From positions 62,001-126,000 of the forward strand of contig NZ_VZOV01000007.1 in NCBI RefSeq assembly GCF_008801915.1: a DNA stretch of 64,000 nt. The letters run 5' to 3'. The stretch comes from Cupriavidus gilardii. GTDB lineage: Bacteria; Pseudomonadota; Gammaproteobacteria; Burkholderiales; Burkholderiaceae. A model generated the notes under the pieces. The model was given only the letters and a program-made list of their open reading frames with translations. It had not been told where the DNA came from and ran no database searches. Positions 8,444 to 19,004 of the stretch are shown piece by piece. Position 1 is the stretch's first letter, and each line of letters starts with the position of its first letter. The position numbers and the translations under genes are program-made.

Positions 8444-8590
8444 TCATCGCCGCGCCACTCACAGCGCCGCACGAGGACCGTCGACCTCTGTTGCCTAGCA
8501 AACATTGCTGCGGCACAGCGGTCGATACACTTGCCCTGACGGTTTCACCCAATCGCATCGGCACGCGCGCAGCGGCCGATTGGAGGTGTC

Positions 8591-10015
8591 ATGGCAAGCG
8601 AGAATCGAATCGTACCGGTGGTGCTGTGCGGCGGCACCGGTTCGAGGTTATGGCCGCTGTCGCGCGACGGCCATCCGAAGCAGTTCCTGCGTCTGCTTGG
8701 CAACCATACCTTGCTGCAGGACACGCTGCTGCGCGTGCGCGGCATCGACGGCGTCGGCGCGCCGATCCTGGTCAGCAATGAAGCGCATCGCTTCGTCGTC
8801 GCGGAACAGGCGCGCGAGATCGGCTGCGAACCGGCGGCGATCCTGCTCGAGCCGCATGCCCGCAACACCGCGCCCGCCGCCGCGGTCGCCGCGCTCAAGG
8901 CCCAGGCCGGCGGCGACGATCCGATCCTGCTGGTGCTGCCGTCGGACCATCTGGTGCGCGACCACGTCGCCTTCGCGCGCTCGGTGGCGGCGGCCAGCGC
9001 AGGCGCGGCCGCCGGCGCGATCGCCACGCTGGGCGTGGTGCCGACCTTTCCCGCGACCGGCTACGGCTATATCAAGGCGGTACCGACCAACGACACCGGC
9101 CTGATGACGGTCAAGCGCTTCGTCGAGAAGCCTTCGCTGGAACAGGCGACCGACTTCCTCGGCGAGGGCAACTGCTATTGGAACAGCGGCATGTTCCTGT
9201 TCCGCGCCTCGGTCTATCTCGAGGCGCTGCGGCAATTCGCGCCCGAGATCCTGCGTGCCGCCGAACAGGCCGTGGCGCGCGGCAAATCGGACCTGGACTT
9301 CTGCCGGCTCGATGCCGATGCGTTCGGGGCGTGCCCGTCCGATTCGATCGACTACGCGGTCATGGAGCATCTGCGCGACGCACGCATGGCGCCGCTGGCC
9401 GCCGACTGGAGCGATATCGGCTCGTGGGACGCGGTATGGAAGGCGGCCGACAAGACCGAAGACAACAACGCGGCGATCGGCAATGTGGTCACGCACGGCG
9501 CGCGCGACTGCCTGGTCCACGCGTCGCACCGGATGGTTGCCGTGGCGGGGCTCGACAGCGTGATCGTGGTGGAGACGCCCGACGTCGTGCTGGTGGTCCA
9601 CAAGGACCATGCGCAGGACGTCAAGCAGCTGGTCGAGGCGCTGCGTGCGCAGGGACGATCCGAAGCGACGCAGCACCGCCAGATCTACCGCCCATGGGGT
9701 TCGTACGATTGCGTCGACCACGGCCAGCGCTATCAGGTCAAACGCATCAGCGTCAAACCCGGCGCCAAGCTGTCGCTGCAGAAGCATCACCATCGTGCCG
9801 AGCACTGGGTGGTGGTGTCGGGCACCGCGCGGGTGCGCCGCGGCGACGTCGAATTCCTGCTGACCGAGGATCAGTCCACCTATATCCCGATCGGCGAAAC
9901 CCACAGTCTCGAAAATCCCGGACGGATCCCGCTCGAACTGATCGAGATCCAGTCCGGCTCGTACCTTGGCGAAGACGACATCATCAGGATGGCAGATATT
10001 TATGGGCGCACTTGA
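8591..10015 (+). CDS. manC: Mannose-1-phosphate guanylyltransferase / mannose-6-phosphate isomerase
   Basis: A 474-residue bifunctional type II enzyme. The N-terminal nucleotidyltransferase carries the signature [13 protein letters not shown] followed by HPKQFL, with VEKP and NSGMFLFRA further on. The C-terminal cupin isomerase half contains [19 protein letters not shown] and the metal histidines of [15 protein letters not shown]. It makes GDP-mannose from mannose-1-P and probably interconverts fructose-6-P and mannose-6-P. GGAGG lies 5 nt before the ATG. It is the first gene of the EPS locus and feeds Gmd immediately downstream, whose start overlaps its end. No phosphomannomutase is in the window. 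Confidence 0.95.
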   Translation: MASENRIVPVVLCGGTGSRLWPLSRDGHPKQFLRLLGNHTLLQDTLLRVRGIDGVGAPILVSNEAHRFVVAEQAREIGCEPAAILLEPHARNTAPAAAVAALKAQAGGDDPILLVLPSDHLVRDHVAFARSVAAASAGAAAGAIATLGVVPTFPATGYGYIKAVPTNDTGLMTVKRFVEKPSLEQATDFLGEGNCYWNSGMFLFRASVYLEALRQFAPEILRAAEQAVARGKSDLDFCRLDADAFGACPSDSIDYAVMEHLRDARMAPLAADWSDIGSWDAVWKAADKTEDNNAAIGNVVTHGARDCLVHASHRMVAVAGLDSVIVVETPDVVLVVHKDHAQDVKQLVEALRAQGRSEATQHRQIYRPWGSYDCVDHGQRYQVKRISVKPGAKLSLQKHHHRAEHWVVVSGTARVRRGDVEFLLTEDQSTYIPIGETHSLENPGRIPLELIEIQSGSYLGEDDIIRMADIYGRT

Positions 10016-11228
10016 CCTGCAACCGCTCGGCCCGCTGGCGGCCGGCGATCTCGAACTCCAGCCGCGGCAGCACGACGAGGGAACGTCCGGCGGCGGCGCG
10101 CGCCGCAAGCGTGCGCTGATCACCGGCATCACCGGGCAGGACGGCGCCTATCTGTGCGAACTGCTGCTGGCCAAGGGCTACGAGGTCCATGGCATCAAGC
10201 GGCGCAGCTCGCTGTTCAATACGGAGCGGATCGACCATCTGTACCAGGACCCGCAGGCCCCCGACCGCCGCCTGATCCTGCACCACGGCGACATGACCGA
10301 TACCGCGAGCATGGTGCGCGTGGTGCAGCAATCGCAGCCGGACGAGATCTACAACCTGGCCGCGCAGAGCCATGTGCAGGTGTCGTTCGAAGAGCCGGAA
10401 TACACGGCCAACACCGATGCGCTCGGCACGCTGCGCCTGCTCGAGGCGATCCGCATCCTCGGCCTGGAAAAGACCACGCGCTTCTACCAGGCGTCGACCT
10501 CCGAGCTGTACGGCCTGGTGCAGGAGATTCCGCAGAAGGAGACCACGCCGTTCTATCCGCGCAGCCCGTATGCGGCCGCCAAGCTCTACGCATACTGGAT
10601 CACGGTCAACTACCGCGAGGCGTACGGCATGTACGCCTGCAACGGCATCCTGTTCAATCACGAGAGCCCGCTGCGCGGCGAGACCTTCGTGACGCGCAAG
10701 ATCACGCGCGCCATCGCGCGGATCGCGCTGGGCCTGCAGGACACGCTGCATCTGGGCAACCTGTCGTCACTGCGCGACTGGGGCCATGCGCGCGACTACG
10801 TGCAGATGCAATGGATGATGCTGCAGCAGGAGCAGGCCGAGGACTTCGTCATCGCCACCGGCGAGCAGCACAGCGTGCGCGAGTTCGTGCAGCGCGCCGC
10901 CGCCGAGCTCGGCATCACCGTGCGCTTCGAGGGCAGCGGCGTCGACGAGATCGGCGTGATCGCCGCGCTCGACAACAGCCGCCAGCAGCTGGCGCCGGGG
11001 CGCAAGGTCGGCGACGTGATCGTGCGGGTCGATCCGCGCTACTTCCGCCCGACCGAGGTCGACACGCTGCTCGGCGATCCGACCCGCGCGCGCGAGCGGC
11101 TGGGCTGGTCGCCGACCACCAGCTTCGACGAACTGGTGCGCGAGATGATCGGTGCCGATTACGCGGCGGCGCGGCGCGATGCGCTGTGCAAGCTGGCGGG
11201 CTTTCGCGCCTACGACCATCACGAATGA
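10002..11228 (+). CDS. gmd: GDP-mannose 4,6-dehydratase
   Basis: This enzyme converts GDP-mannose to GDP-4-keto-6-deoxymannose. The Rossmann motif [10 protein letters not shown] begins near residue 40; STSELYG and [10 protein letters not shown] supply the catalytic Thr/Ser, Glu and Tyr-x3-Lys; [18 protein letters not shown] is a family signature. The 408-residue product has about 36 residues before the usual start, so either this is a real extension or translation starts at a non-ATG codon inside it. The chosen ATG overlaps the end of manC by 14 nt, pointing to coupling. Together with the GDP-fucose synthase at 15.8 kb it yields GDP-L-fucose. Confidence 0.93.
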   Translation: MGALDLQPLGPLAAGDLELQPRQHDEGTSGGGARRKRALITGITGQDGAYLCELLLAKGYEVHGIKRRSSLFNTERIDHLYQDPQAPDRRLILHHGDMTDTASMVRVVQQSQPDEIYNLAAQSHVQVSFEEPEYTANTDALGTLRLLEAIRILGLEKTTRFYQASTSELYGLVQEIPQKETTPFYPRSPYAAAKLYAYWITVNYREAYGMYACNGILFNHESPLRGETFVTRKITRAIARIALGLQDTLHLGNLSSLRDWGHARDYVQMQWMMLQQEQAEDFVIATGEQHSVREFVQRAAAELGITVRFEGSGVDEIGVIAALDNSRQQLAPGRKVGDVIVRVDPRYFRPTEVDTLLGDPTRARERLGWSPTTSFDELVREMIGADYAAARRDALCKLAGFRAYDHHE

Positions 11229-11317
11229 TGCGGTGGACACGAGTTTGAACGCATAAGCGCATGGCATGACGGCCCGGGCCTGCCGCGGCAGCCGGGCCGC
11301 AAACGGAAGAGGCGAGC

Positions 11318-12622
11318 GTGGAGCGGATATTGCGCGGAATCGGCGCGAACGCGCTGGGCCAGGCGGTCACCATCGTGACGCAGCTGCTCAGCGTGCCGAT
11401 GTTCCTGGCGGCATGGGGTCCGGAGCGCTATGGCACCTGGCTGATGGTGATCGCGGTGCCGGTCTATCTGGGGCTGGCCGACCTGGGCTTCACCGGCGTG
11501 GCGGTCAACCGCATCAACATGAGCATCGCCGCCGGCAACCAGCGCGCCGCGGTGGTGTGCTACCAGTCGGCGCTGGTGCTGCTGCTGGGGATCGGCGCCG
11601 TGCTGGCGGGTCTGTCGATGCTGCTCGGCGCGGCCTTCGGCAACGCGATCCAGGGCTGGACCGGCCTGGCCGGCGGCGCCGCGGTGCTGGCGATGCTGAT
11701 GATCGCGATCCAGGTCTCGACCTATATGCTGGCGCTGCTGTCGCACGGCGTGTTCTGGAGCGCGGGCCGCTACGCCGAAGCCACGATGTGGTTCAACCTG
11801 TTCCGGCTGCTCGAGTTCGGTGCGCTGGCGGCCGGCGTGCTGCTGTTCGACGGCGGCTTCCTGCTGCTGCTGACGCTGCTGGCGATCGTCCGCGTGCTGC
11901 TGGTGATCGTCATGTATCGCCGCATGATGGCGTTCGCCCCGTGGGCGCGCGTCGGCGTGTCGGCCTTCTCGCGCGCCGAGGTGCGCGAGATGCTGCTGCC
12001 GGCGCTGGCGCTCAATGCCTTCCCGATCGGCAATGCGCTCAATATGCAGGGCATGGTGCTGTGCGCCGGCTTCGTGTTCGGGCCGGCCTTCGTGGCCTAC
12101 TTCAGCGCGATGCGCACGCTGTCGCGCATCCCCTACCAGCTCGGGCAGCTGATCAGCCAGGCGCTGTCGCCCGAAATCGGCCGGCTCTATGGCCAGCGCA
12201 ACGCCACCGCGCTGCGCGCGCTGTTCCGCCACGCGCTGACCGCGTCGGTCGGCCTGGCCACCGCCTGCGGCATCTTCCTGTACGTCGCCGGCGAATGGAT
12301 CTGCCAGTTGTGGACGCACGGCAAGATCTCGCCGATCCATCCCGACTACAGCTGGCTGCTGGCCGCCGCGGTGGTCAATTCGCTGTGGCACACGGCGTCG
12401 GTGATGGTCACCTCGACCAACAACCATGCGCGGCTGTCGCTGGTGTATCTGGGCGCCAATGTCGCGGGCCTGCTGATCGCGGTGGTCGGCGGCAAGCTGT
12501 TCGGGCAGCCGGCGGTGTCGTTCGGCGTGCTGGCCACCGAGCTGCTGATCCTGCTGGTGCTGCTGCCGCAGATCCATGGATTTGCGCGGCACGGGTTGGC
12601 GGGGGCGCTGGTGAAGCCGTGA
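11318..12622 (+). CDS. wzx: Wzx-type polysaccharide flippase (MATE/PST family)
   Basis: A 434-residue, almost entirely hydrophobic protein with around 12-14 predicted membrane helices, in the polysaccharide-transporter branch of the MOP superfamily. The start is a GTG with AAGAGG upstream. It would flip undecaprenyl-diphosphate-linked repeat units across the inner membrane for Wzy. It lies 89 nt after gmd and is probably in the same transcript. Its stop codon sits inside a 14-bp tandem repeat. Assignment as the flippase rests on fold and context; no other flippase is seen in the window. Confidence 0.85.
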   Translation: MERILRGIGANALGQAVTIVTQLLSVPMFLAAWGPERYGTWLMVIAVPVYLGLADLGFTGVAVNRINMSIAAGNQRAAVVCYQSALVLLLGIGAVLAGLSMLLGAAFGNAIQGWTGLAGGAAVLAMLMIAIQVSTYMLALLSHGVFWSAGRYAEATMWFNLFRLLEFGALAAGVLLFDGGFLLLLTLLAIVRVLLVIVMYRRMMAFAPWARVGVSAFSRAEVREMLLPALALNAFPIGNALNMQGMVLCAGFVFGPAFVAYFSAMRTLSRIPYQLGQLISQALSPEIGRLYGQRNATALRALFRHALTASVGLATACGIFLYVAGEWICQLWTHGKISPIHPDYSWLLAAAVVNSLWHTASVMVTSTNNHARLSLVYLGANVAGLLIAVVGGKLFGQPAVSFGVLATELLILLVLLPQIHGFARHGLAGALVKP

Positions 12623-12685
12623 CAAGCCGGCCGTGACATGCCGGGCGTGACAAGCCGGCCGTGACATGCCGGCCGTGCAATGCGG
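12617..12685. repeat. 14-bp tandem repeat across the wzx stop codon
   Basis: Nearly five copies of a 14-bp unit (CCGTGACAAGCCGG or CCGTGACATGCCGG) run from 12617 to 12685. The A and T variants alternate, and the last copy is degenerate. The TGA of wzx is in the first copy. The array lies between convergent genes. Confidence 0.85.
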
Positions 12686-12770
12686 CCGTGCGACGCGTCA
12701 TTCCCGCGCACGCATGCAGGTCCCCGCATTCGCGCGGACGGCGTCGGGCCGCTTCGCGCGCCGTGCGGCC

Positions 12771-13445
12771 TCAGACGATATACCCTTCCTCGCGGCGGAA
12801 ATACGCCAGGTCTTCCGGCAGTTCCTGCACCGCCTTGGCGGGGCAGCCGCCGTACAGCATGTGCGGCGCCGCCATGCTGCGGTTCAGCACCGCGCCGGCG
12901 GCCAGCACGCTGTAGTCGGGCAGCGCCGCGCCGGGCAGCAGGATCGAGCCGGTGCCGACGAAGCAGTAGGCGCCGATCGTCACCGGCGCGCAGCGCTGGC
13001 GCGATTCGCGGATCGACACGCTATGCGTCAGGATCTGGCTGCGATAGCCGGCCACCGTCGAATAGGCGCCGACCGTGATCGTATCGGTGCAATCGAGGAT
13101 ATGGCGCGAGGTGATCGCGGCATGCCGCCCGATCACCAGCGCCGGATCGCGATCGGCGGCATCGCGAAAGTGCGGCGAGTCGGTCAGCCCCTGCGGGAAT
13201 CCCGACACCCAGTTCAGGCTGCCGAGAATCGCATGCTCGCCCAGGCTCAACCGGCGGATACCCTTGACCAGCGTCAGATGGGCGATATGCGAGTGCGGCC
13301 CCATCTCGAGCTCGTCGCACAGCACCAGCGACCAGCCGATGCGCGCGCTCGGATCGATGCGCGCGCCGCAGAAGCGGTTCAGCAGCCGCCGCCGCAGCGG
13401 CCACGGCAGGCCGATCGAGACGGCCGCCAGCACTTTCCGGATCAT
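12771..13445 (-). CDS. Hexapeptide-repeat acyltransferase (EPS O-acetyltransferase)
   Basis: A 224-residue left-handed beta-helix acyltransferase. Hexapeptide rungs are visible as ARIDPSARIG, TITVGAYSTVAG and VTIGAYCFVGTGSILLPGA, ending with a WcaF/LpxA-like tail (GGCPAKAVQELPED). It probably adds an acetyl or other acyl group to a sugar of the EPS repeat or its precursor. Its ATG overlaps the stop of the preceding glycosyltransferase (ATGA) and has GGGAGG upstream, so it is the last gene of a three-gene operon wzy, GT2, acyltransferase. Donor and acceptor are unknown. Confidence 0.85.
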   Translation of the reverse strand: MIRKVLAAVSIGLPWPLRRRLLNRFCGARIDPSARIGWSLVLCDELEMGPHSHIAHLTLVKGIRRLSLGEHAILGSLNWVSGFPQGLTDSPHFRDAADRDPALVIGRHAAITSRHILDCTDTITVGAYSTVAGYRSQILTHSVSIRESRQRCAPVTIGAYCFVGTGSILLPGAALPDYSVLAAGAVLNRSMAAPHMLYGGCPAKAVQELPEDLAYFRREEGYIV

Positions 13446-14245
13446 GACTGCCTCCCGAACACGGGGCCGCGCACCACCCGTTCATAGGTCGCGCGCGGAT
13501 TGGCCAGATGCTTGGTCACGCGGTACCAGGCCGATGCCAGGTCATCGTAGCGGCGCCGATCGCGCCCGAGAATCTTGCGGAACATGCGCTGCTCGAACTG
13601 CCGGTGCGCCTCGGCAAGCCGCGCCGAGCCGGTGATCGACTCGGCGTAGACGCGGTAGCAGCTGAGGAAGTCCGGCACATTGCGGAAGGTCGCTCCCGCC
13701 AGCGCCATGTCGACGACCAGTTCGCCGTCCCAGTTCGAGCGGTTCTCGACGTTGAAACCGCCGACCGCGCGATAGGTCTCGGCGCGGAAGAACGTCGACG
13801 GCTGGATCGCGATGCTCGCGCCATAGGCCGCGCGGCGCAGGCCGAAGCGGTCGGAGTACACCCGCCGCACCAGCGCGCCCTCGCCGTCGATCACGTAGCC
13901 GTTGCCGCAGATCACGTCGGCCGACGGATAGCGGCGGAAATACGCGGCCACCTTGGCGAACGCTTCGGGCAGGAACAGGTCGTCGGAGTTCAGGTAGCAG
14001 AAGATCTCGCCGGTCGCCGCCGCGAAGCCCTTGTTCAGTCCGTCGGCGGGGCCGCTGTCCGGCTCGAGGATGCAGCGGTCGATCGAGCCCGCATGGCGCG
14101 CGATGATGTCGCGGCTGCCGTCGGTCGATCCCGGGTCCACCACGATGTATTCGAGCTCGCAGCCGCGCTGGCCGGTGACCGAGCGGATCGCCTGTTCCAG
14201 ATAGCGTGCCTGGTTGAACGAGACCGTGACCACGCTGAATTTCAT
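13442..14245 (-). CDS. Family 2 glycosyltransferase
   Basis: A 267-residue GT-A transferase starting [22 protein letters not shown]. The nucleotide-sugar signature is visible in YIVVDPGSTDGS and the DxD-type motif in YLNSDDLFLPEAF, followed by GGFN. It belongs to the WcaA-like group that adds single sugars to lipid-linked intermediates at the cytoplasmic face. GGAG precedes the ATG, which overlaps the wzy stop by ATGA, and its own stop overlaps the acyltransferase start. The sugar transferred cannot be inferred. Confidence 0.9.
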   Translation of the reverse strand: MKFSVVTVSFNQARYLEQAIRSVTGQRGCELEYIVVDPGSTDGSRDIIARHAGSIDRCILEPDSGPADGLNKGFAAATGEIFCYLNSDDLFLPEAFAKVAAYFRRYPSADVICGNGYVIDGEGALVRRVYSDRFGLRRAAYGASIAIQPSTFFRAETYRAVGGFNVENRSNWDGELVVDMALAGATFRNVPDFLSCYRVYAESITGSARLAEAHRQFEQRMFRKILGRDRRRYDDLASAWYRVTKHLANPRATYERVVRGPVFGRQS

Positions 14246-15513
14246 CGCACGCTCCGCAGCTGGCGATAGCGGGAGGCATGGTGCCACGCGAACAGCATGC
14301 CGAGGAACATCGCGGACTCCCAGCGGTGGTCCGCCGAGAACGGCGAGAAGAACACGTCCCAGACGAACTGCGCGGTGCCGACATAGAAGAAGATCGGCAT
14401 CGTGGGCATATTGCGCACGAACAGCCACAGCGTGCGGGCCAGCATGCAGATCCAGTAGAGGCCCCCGACGATGCCGCTCCAGATCAGCGCGCCCATCAGG
14501 AAGGAGTGCGCGGGAATCAGCGTGTCGTCGGTGACCACGATCTTGTCGTCGAGCGCCGCGCCCATCTGGTAGACCATCACGCTGTAGGCGTCCTGGTAGC
14601 CGTTGCGGTCGACCGCCCATGAACCGTGGCCGAGCAGCGGCGCATCGAGGAAGGCGCGCACCGAGATCAGGATCTCCGAGCGGCCGCCGAACAGGATGCC
14701 CAGCTCGCTGGTGGCCTGCACCGTATATTTGTGCGCCGCTTCGGGCGTCAGGAAGCTGAACTCGCCGGCGTGCGCGAAGATCATCGAGAACAGCGCGTTC
14801 AGCGAGGCGATCACCAGCACCAGCACGCCGAACAGCAGCGGAATGCCGCCGCGCGTATTGGTCAGGCTGCGTATCCATGCCACCACCGACGTTCGGCGCA
14901 GCAGATAGATCGCCAGCGCCAGCAGCGGCAGGCCGGCGGCGCTGCGGAAGTCGAACACCACCGATACCGCGCAATAGGCAACGATGCACAGCGCGATGCG
15001 CAGCGCGCCGGCACGCGCCATCGACAGGTAGCACAGCAGCAGCATCAGCACCGGCATCGCATAGCCCCATTTCCAGGGGTTGAACAGCATCTCTTCGGTG
15101 GGTGCGCGGCTGAGGTTGACGATCTCGCTGAGCGCGGCGCCGATCAGGAAGTACCAGATCCGCTTCGAGCTGCCCTGGCTGAAGTGGGTGCCGATGGCGA
15201 ACACCGTCAGGAAGAACACGCCGGGCGCCAGCACGCCCTTGATCGACGAGTTCAGCGGCGTACCATTGGACAGGTCCGACAGCGCCTGCGCGAAGGCCCA
15301 CATCAGCGTCAGGCCGAGGAAGGAGGCATAGGCGCGCTCGATCCGCAGCGTGGACAGCATCGCCAGCGCGTAGGCAGCCGCGACGAACTCGCCGACATAC
15401 ACTTCGCCGATCACGTTGACCTTGATCGCGCACAGTGCGCCCAGCCCGAGATACAGCAGCATGGCCGAGTGGCTGGTGCGGGCGCCGATCGGCAGGGTCG
15501 AGGTCGTTTGCAT
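14242..15513 (-). CDS. wzy: Wzy-type EPS polymerase / O-antigen ligase family membrane protein
   Basis: A 423-residue polytopic membrane protein with about ten hydrophobic segments and a large periplasmic loop toward the C-terminal half, containing [23 protein letters not shown]. This layout is that of Wzy polymerases and WaaL ligases. In a Wzx/Wzy-dependent locus it is the likely polymerase that joins repeat units in the periplasm. The ATG at 15513 (AAGGCGG upstream) gives a normal first helix; the open frame continues upstream without membrane character. It is the first gene of a coupled operon and is divergent from fcl. Confidence 0.8.
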   Translation of the reverse strand: MQTTSTLPIGARTSHSAMLLYLGLGALCAIKVNVIGEVYVGEFVAAAYALAMLSTLRIERAYASFLGLTLMWAFAQALSDLSNGTPLNSSIKGVLAPGVFFLTVFAIGTHFSQGSSKRIWYFLIGAALSEIVNLSRAPTEEMLFNPWKWGYAMPVLMLLLCYLSMARAGALRIALCIVAYCAVSVVFDFRSAAGLPLLALAIYLLRRTSVVAWIRSLTNTRGGIPLLFGVLVLVIASLNALFSMIFAHAGEFSFLTPEAAHKYTVQATSELGILFGGRSEILISVRAFLDAPLLGHGSWAVDRNGYQDAYSVMVYQMGAALDDKIVVTDDTLIPAHSFLMGALIWSGIVGGLYWICMLARTLWLFVRNMPTMPIFFYVGTAQFVWDVFFSPFSADHRWESAMFLGMLFAWHHASRYRQLRSVR

Positions 15514-15790
15514 GGTCTGGCCGCCTTCTGAGTCGGTGAGCGGGTATGCCGTGCGGGCCATGAACCCGCATGGCCGCACGATGCCGGGGGGTAAGCATGT
15601 TTTCCGTTCGATGGCGCACACCGGTTCGACGCGGCCTGCGCGAATGTGCGCAAGCCCACAGTCGGCGGCGGGAGCGCGCGCTAGAGTCCGTCCAGTGCAC
15701 GCCCTTCCGGGTGCAGCCCGGTGTGCCCGCCCATCGTCCGACGGCCACGTTGGTGGCCCACTTCGCCGATCCACAGTCAGTGTCACAGCC

Positions 15791-16792
15791 ATGAATCAGC
15801 CTCCACACCGCATCTTCGTCGCCGGCCATCGCGGCATGGTCGGCGGCGCCATCGTGCGTGCGCTCGGCACGCGTCGCGACATCACCGTCATCACCCGCAC
15901 GCATGCCGAACTGGACCTGTGCGACCAGGCCAAGGTACGCGCGTTCTTCGCCGAGCAGCGCATCGACGAGGTCTACCTGGCCGCGGCGCGCGTGGGCGGC
16001 ATCCATGCGAACAACACGTATCCGGCCGAGTTCATCCAGCAGAACCTGATGATCGCGGCCAATGTCGTTCACGAGTCGTGGCGCTCCGGCGTCAAGCGCC
16101 TGCTGTTCCTCGGTTCGAGCTGCATCTATCCGGCCTTCGCCGCGCAGCCGATCGACGAGGCGGCGCTGCTGACCGGCGCGCTGGAGCCGACCAACGCGCC
16201 GTATGCGATCGCCAAGATCGCCGGCATCAAGCTGTGCGAGAGCTACAACCGGCAATACGGCACCGATTTCCGCTGCGCGATGCCGACCAATCTGTACGGC
16301 CCCGGCGACAACTACCACCCCGAGAACAGCCACGTGATTCCGGGCCTGCTGCGGCGCTTCCACGAGGCCAAGCAGAACGGCGCCAGCGAGGTCGTGGTGT
16401 GGGGCACCGGCACGCCGCTGCGGGAATTCCTCTACGCCGACGATCTGGGCAAGGCCTGCGTGCACCTGATGGGGCTGCCGCAGCAGGAGTACCGCAATCA
16501 CGCCGGCGCCCCGGGCTTCTTCAATGTCGGCAGCCCGGACGAGGTCAGCATCCGCGTGCTGGCCGAGCTGATCGCCGACACCGTGGGCTTCCGCGGCGCG
16601 ATCCGCTTCGACACCAGCAAACCCGACGGCACGCCGCGCAAGCGGCTGAACTCGCACCGGATCGAGGCAACCGGCTGGAAGCCGACCGTGTCGCTGGTCG
16701 ACGGCCTGCGGCTGGCCTATCGGGACGCGCTGCAAAGCGGCCGCCTGGAAAGCCCGCCCAGACGCCAGCCGCGGCTGGTGGCGCTGCGCTGA
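15791..16792 (+). CDS. fcl: GDP-L-fucose synthase
   Basis: This 333-residue bifunctional epimerase/reductase turns GDP-4-keto-6-deoxymannose into GDP-L-fucose with NADPH. The Rossmann start is [14 protein letters not shown]. The catalytic residues are in GSSCIYP and YAIAKIAG (Tyr-x3-Lys), the family Cys/His pair appears in [23 protein letters not shown], and [13 protein letters not shown] is typical. The ATG at 15791 is chosen because upstream in-frame sequence is unrelated. With manC and gmd on the same strand the whole route to GDP-fucose is present, so the polymer probably contains L-fucose. Confidence 0.94.
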   Translation: MNQPPHRIFVAGHRGMVGGAIVRALGTRRDITVITRTHAELDLCDQAKVRAFFAEQRIDEVYLAAARVGGIHANNTYPAEFIQQNLMIAANVVHESWRSGVKRLLFLGSSCIYPAFAAQPIDEAALLTGALEPTNAPYAIAKIAGIKLCESYNRQYGTDFRCAMPTNLYGPGDNYHPENSHVIPGLLRRFHEAKQNGASEVVVWGTGTPLREFLYADDLGKACVHLMGLPQQEYRNHAGAPGFFNVGSPDEVSIRVLAELIADTVGFRGAIRFDTSKPDGTPRKRLNSHRIEATGWKPTVSLVDGLRLAYRDALQSGRLESPPRRQPRLVALR

Positions 16793-16820
16793 TCGCGCGC
16801 ATCGAGAACGGCGCGCGCCG

Positions 16821-18086
16821 ATGAAGATCCTCCTGTACTGCCTGAACTACTCCCCCGAACTGACCGGCATCGGCAAGTACACCGGCGAGCAGGCACGCTG
16901 GTTCGCCGCGCGCGGCCACCAGGTGCGCGTCGTCACGGCGCCGCCCTACTATCCCGCCTGGCGTGTCGGCACCGGGTATCGCGCATGGCAATACCGGCGC
17001 GAGCAGCACGATGGCGTGCAGGTATGGCGCGCGCCGCTGTGGGTGCCCAGCCGCCCCTCGGGCCTGAAGCGCGTGCTGCATCTGGCCAGCTTCGCGGCAA
17101 GCAGCGTGCCCTGCCTGCTGGCGCAATGGCGCTGGCGTCCGGACGTGGTGATGGTGGTCGAGCCGCCGCTGCTGTGCAGCCCGGCCGCGCTGCTGCTCGG
17201 GCGCTGGACGGGCGCGAAGACCTGGCTGCATGTGCAGGACTACGAGGTCGATGCCGCCTTCGCGCTGGGCCTGCTGAAGCAGCCGTTGCTGCGCAAGGTC
17301 GCCTTGGCGCTGGAACGCCATGCGATGGCCGGCTTCGACCGCGTGTCGACGATCTCCGAGGCGATGCTGCGGCTGGCGCGCGACAAGGGCGCGCCGGAGG
17401 CCCGCACCCAGCTGCTGCCGAACTGGGTCGACCTGCGCGCGATCCGGCCCGGCCGCGGCAGCCTCTATCGGCGTCGGCTCGGCATTCCGGCCGATGCGAC
17501 GGTGGCGCTGTACTCGGGCAACATGGGCAACAAGCAAGGGCTGGAGGTATTGGCGCAGGCGGCGCGCCAGCTGCGCGACCGGCCCGACATCTGGTTCGTG
17601 CTGTGCGGCGACGGCGCCGGCCGCGCCGCGCTCGAGCAGGCCTGCGCCGGGCTGCCGCAGGTCCGCTTCCTGCCGCTGCAGCCGGCCTCGCGCTTTCCGG
17701 CACTGCTGGCCGCCGCCGATCTGCATCTGCTGCCGCAGCGCGCCGATGCCGCCGACCTGGTGCTGCCGTCCAAGCTGGCCGGTATGCTGGCCAGCGGCAG
17801 GGCGGTCATCGCGACGGCGCATCCCGGCACCGAGCTGGCCCGCCTGGCGGCGCGCTGTGGCCGCGTGGTGGCGCCTGGCGATGGGCTCGCGCTGGCCGCG
17901 GCGATCGAACAACTGGCCGCGGACCCGGCCACGCGCGACACGCTGGGCGCGGCGGGCCGCGCCTGGGCCGAGCGCCATCTGGACCGCGACGCGGTGCTTG
18001 GCCGCTGGGAGGCCGCGATGCAGGCCCTGTGCGGCGAGCACACGGCGGTCAGCGTGCCGGCCGCCAGCGTCGGCACCGAGCGATGA
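16821..18086 (+). CDS. WcaI-like family 4 glycosyltransferase
   Basis: A 421-residue GT-B transferase starting MKILLYCLNYSPELTGIGKYTGE, the signature of the WcaI group of colanic-acid-type clusters. The C-terminal half shows VALYSGNMGNKQGLEVLAQAA, the donor-binding segment, and LVLPSKLAGMLASGRAVI. WcaI homologues are thought to transfer fucose or a related sugar to the second position of the repeat. It follows fcl by 28 nt on the same strand, consistent with co-transcription. It ends 17 nt before the convergent low-complexity secreted gene. Confidence 0.9.
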   Translation: MKILLYCLNYSPELTGIGKYTGEQARWFAARGHQVRVVTAPPYYPAWRVGTGYRAWQYRREQHDGVQVWRAPLWVPSRPSGLKRVLHLASFAASSVPCLLAQWRWRPDVVMVVEPPLLCSPAALLLGRWTGAKTWLHVQDYEVDAAFALGLLKQPLLRKVALALERHAMAGFDRVSTISEAMLRLARDKGAPEARTQLLPNWVDLRAIRPGRGSLYRRRLGIPADATVALYSGNMGNKQGLEVLAQAARQLRDRPDIWFVLCGDGAGRAALEQACAGLPQVRFLPLQPASRFPALLAAADLHLLPQRADAADLVLPSKLAGMLASGRAVIATAHPGTELARLAARCGRVVAPGDGLALAAAIEQLAADPATRDTLGAAGRAWAERHLDRDAVLGRWEAAMQALCGEHTAVSVPAASVGTER

Positions 18087-18102
18087 TTCGCACGGCGGGG
18101 GC

Positions 18103-18795
18103 TTACCGGTCGCTGCCGCTGGTCACACCGCCACCGCCCGTGCCGCGATCCGAGGTGCCGCTGCCTTTGGTCGCGCCGGACGGCGTGCTGGCCTTGCCGC
18201 CGCCGGCACTGGCGCGGCTGCTGCCCTGGGTCGAGTCGGACACGCCGCTGGCACGGCGCGAGTCGGTCGCCGGCCTGCCGCCGGTCGCGTCGCCGCCGCG
18301 GTTCGCCGCGGCATTGCCCGCGGTGTTCGCCGTCCCCCCGCCGCCGGGCGCTGCCTTCGCGCTGCCGGGCGGCTGACGTCCGCCGGACGGCGATCCGGTG
18401 GTGGGACTGCCGCCATGCTCGACATCGCCGGCGCGGGATTGACGCGAATCGCCGGCGCCGGCTTGTGCGCCACCCTGAGCGCCACTCTGGACACCACCTT
18501 GCCCGCTTCCTTGCGTGTTCGACTGCGCGCCCTGCCCGGGACCGACCGCGCCGCGCGCACCGCCGCTGAGGGGACCGCTGGCGCCGCCCGCCGTGCCGGT
18601 CGCCGCACCGGCTTCGGCGCCGGTTCCCGACGATGTCGCGCCCGTGCCCGTGTTGCCCTGCGCGCTAGCGCCTTCGCTCATGCCGGTCGATCCCGCCTTG
18701 CCGCTGCCGCCGCTCGAGCGGCCCTGCGCCATCGCAAGCTGGCTGGCCAGCGCGAGGCAGGATGCGGCCACCACCAGCAGATGTCGTGGTTTCAT
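18103..18795 (-). CDS. Secreted Gly/Ser/Ala-rich low-complexity protein
   Basis: A 230-residue protein with a signal peptide (MKPRHLLVVAASCLALASQLAMAQG) and a mature part composed almost only of Gly, Ser, Ala, Thr and Gln with scattered Arg and Asp. No domain is visible and it is probably disordered. An AGGAGG precedes the ATG at ideal spacing, which argues that the gene is real despite the low complexity. It lies inside the EPS locus; a matrix- or surface-associated role is possible but unproven. Such composition can arise in GC-rich genomes by slippage, so rapid length variation between strains would be expected. Confidence 0.7.
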   Translation of the reverse strand: MKPRHLLVVAASCLALASQLAMAQGRSSGGSGKAGSTGMSEGASAQGNTGTGATSSGTGAEAGAATGTAGGASGPLSGGARGAVGPGQGAQSNTQGSGQGGVQSGAQGGAQAGAGDSRQSRAGDVEHGGSPTTGSPSGGRQPPGSAKAAPGGGGTANTAGNAAANRGGDATGGRPATDSRRASGVSDSTQGSSRASAGGGKASTPSGATKGSGTSDRGTGGGGVTSGSDR

Positions 18796-19004
18796 GCTGT
18801 CCCTCCTGATTGTCGACGTGGCGACCCACGCGATCTCTGCGCGATCTCCAATCCCCCTCTTCACGCAAGCCGCATGCCGGCATGTGGGCACGATCCGCGG
18901 CATGCGGACGCCGCGCCGCGCGGCATGCTTGCAGAATTTGCTCCACGGACTTGCATATTTGGGGCCGGCACGCCCCGCGTATCGGCGAACGCTTCCCCCG
19001 TGGA

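Noticed and set aside
13442-16735. A 1097-codon minus-strand open frame covering wzy and overlapping fcl
   Set aside because: Only its last 267 codons (the GT2 gene) look like protein; the rest is out of frame with wzy and antisense to fcl.
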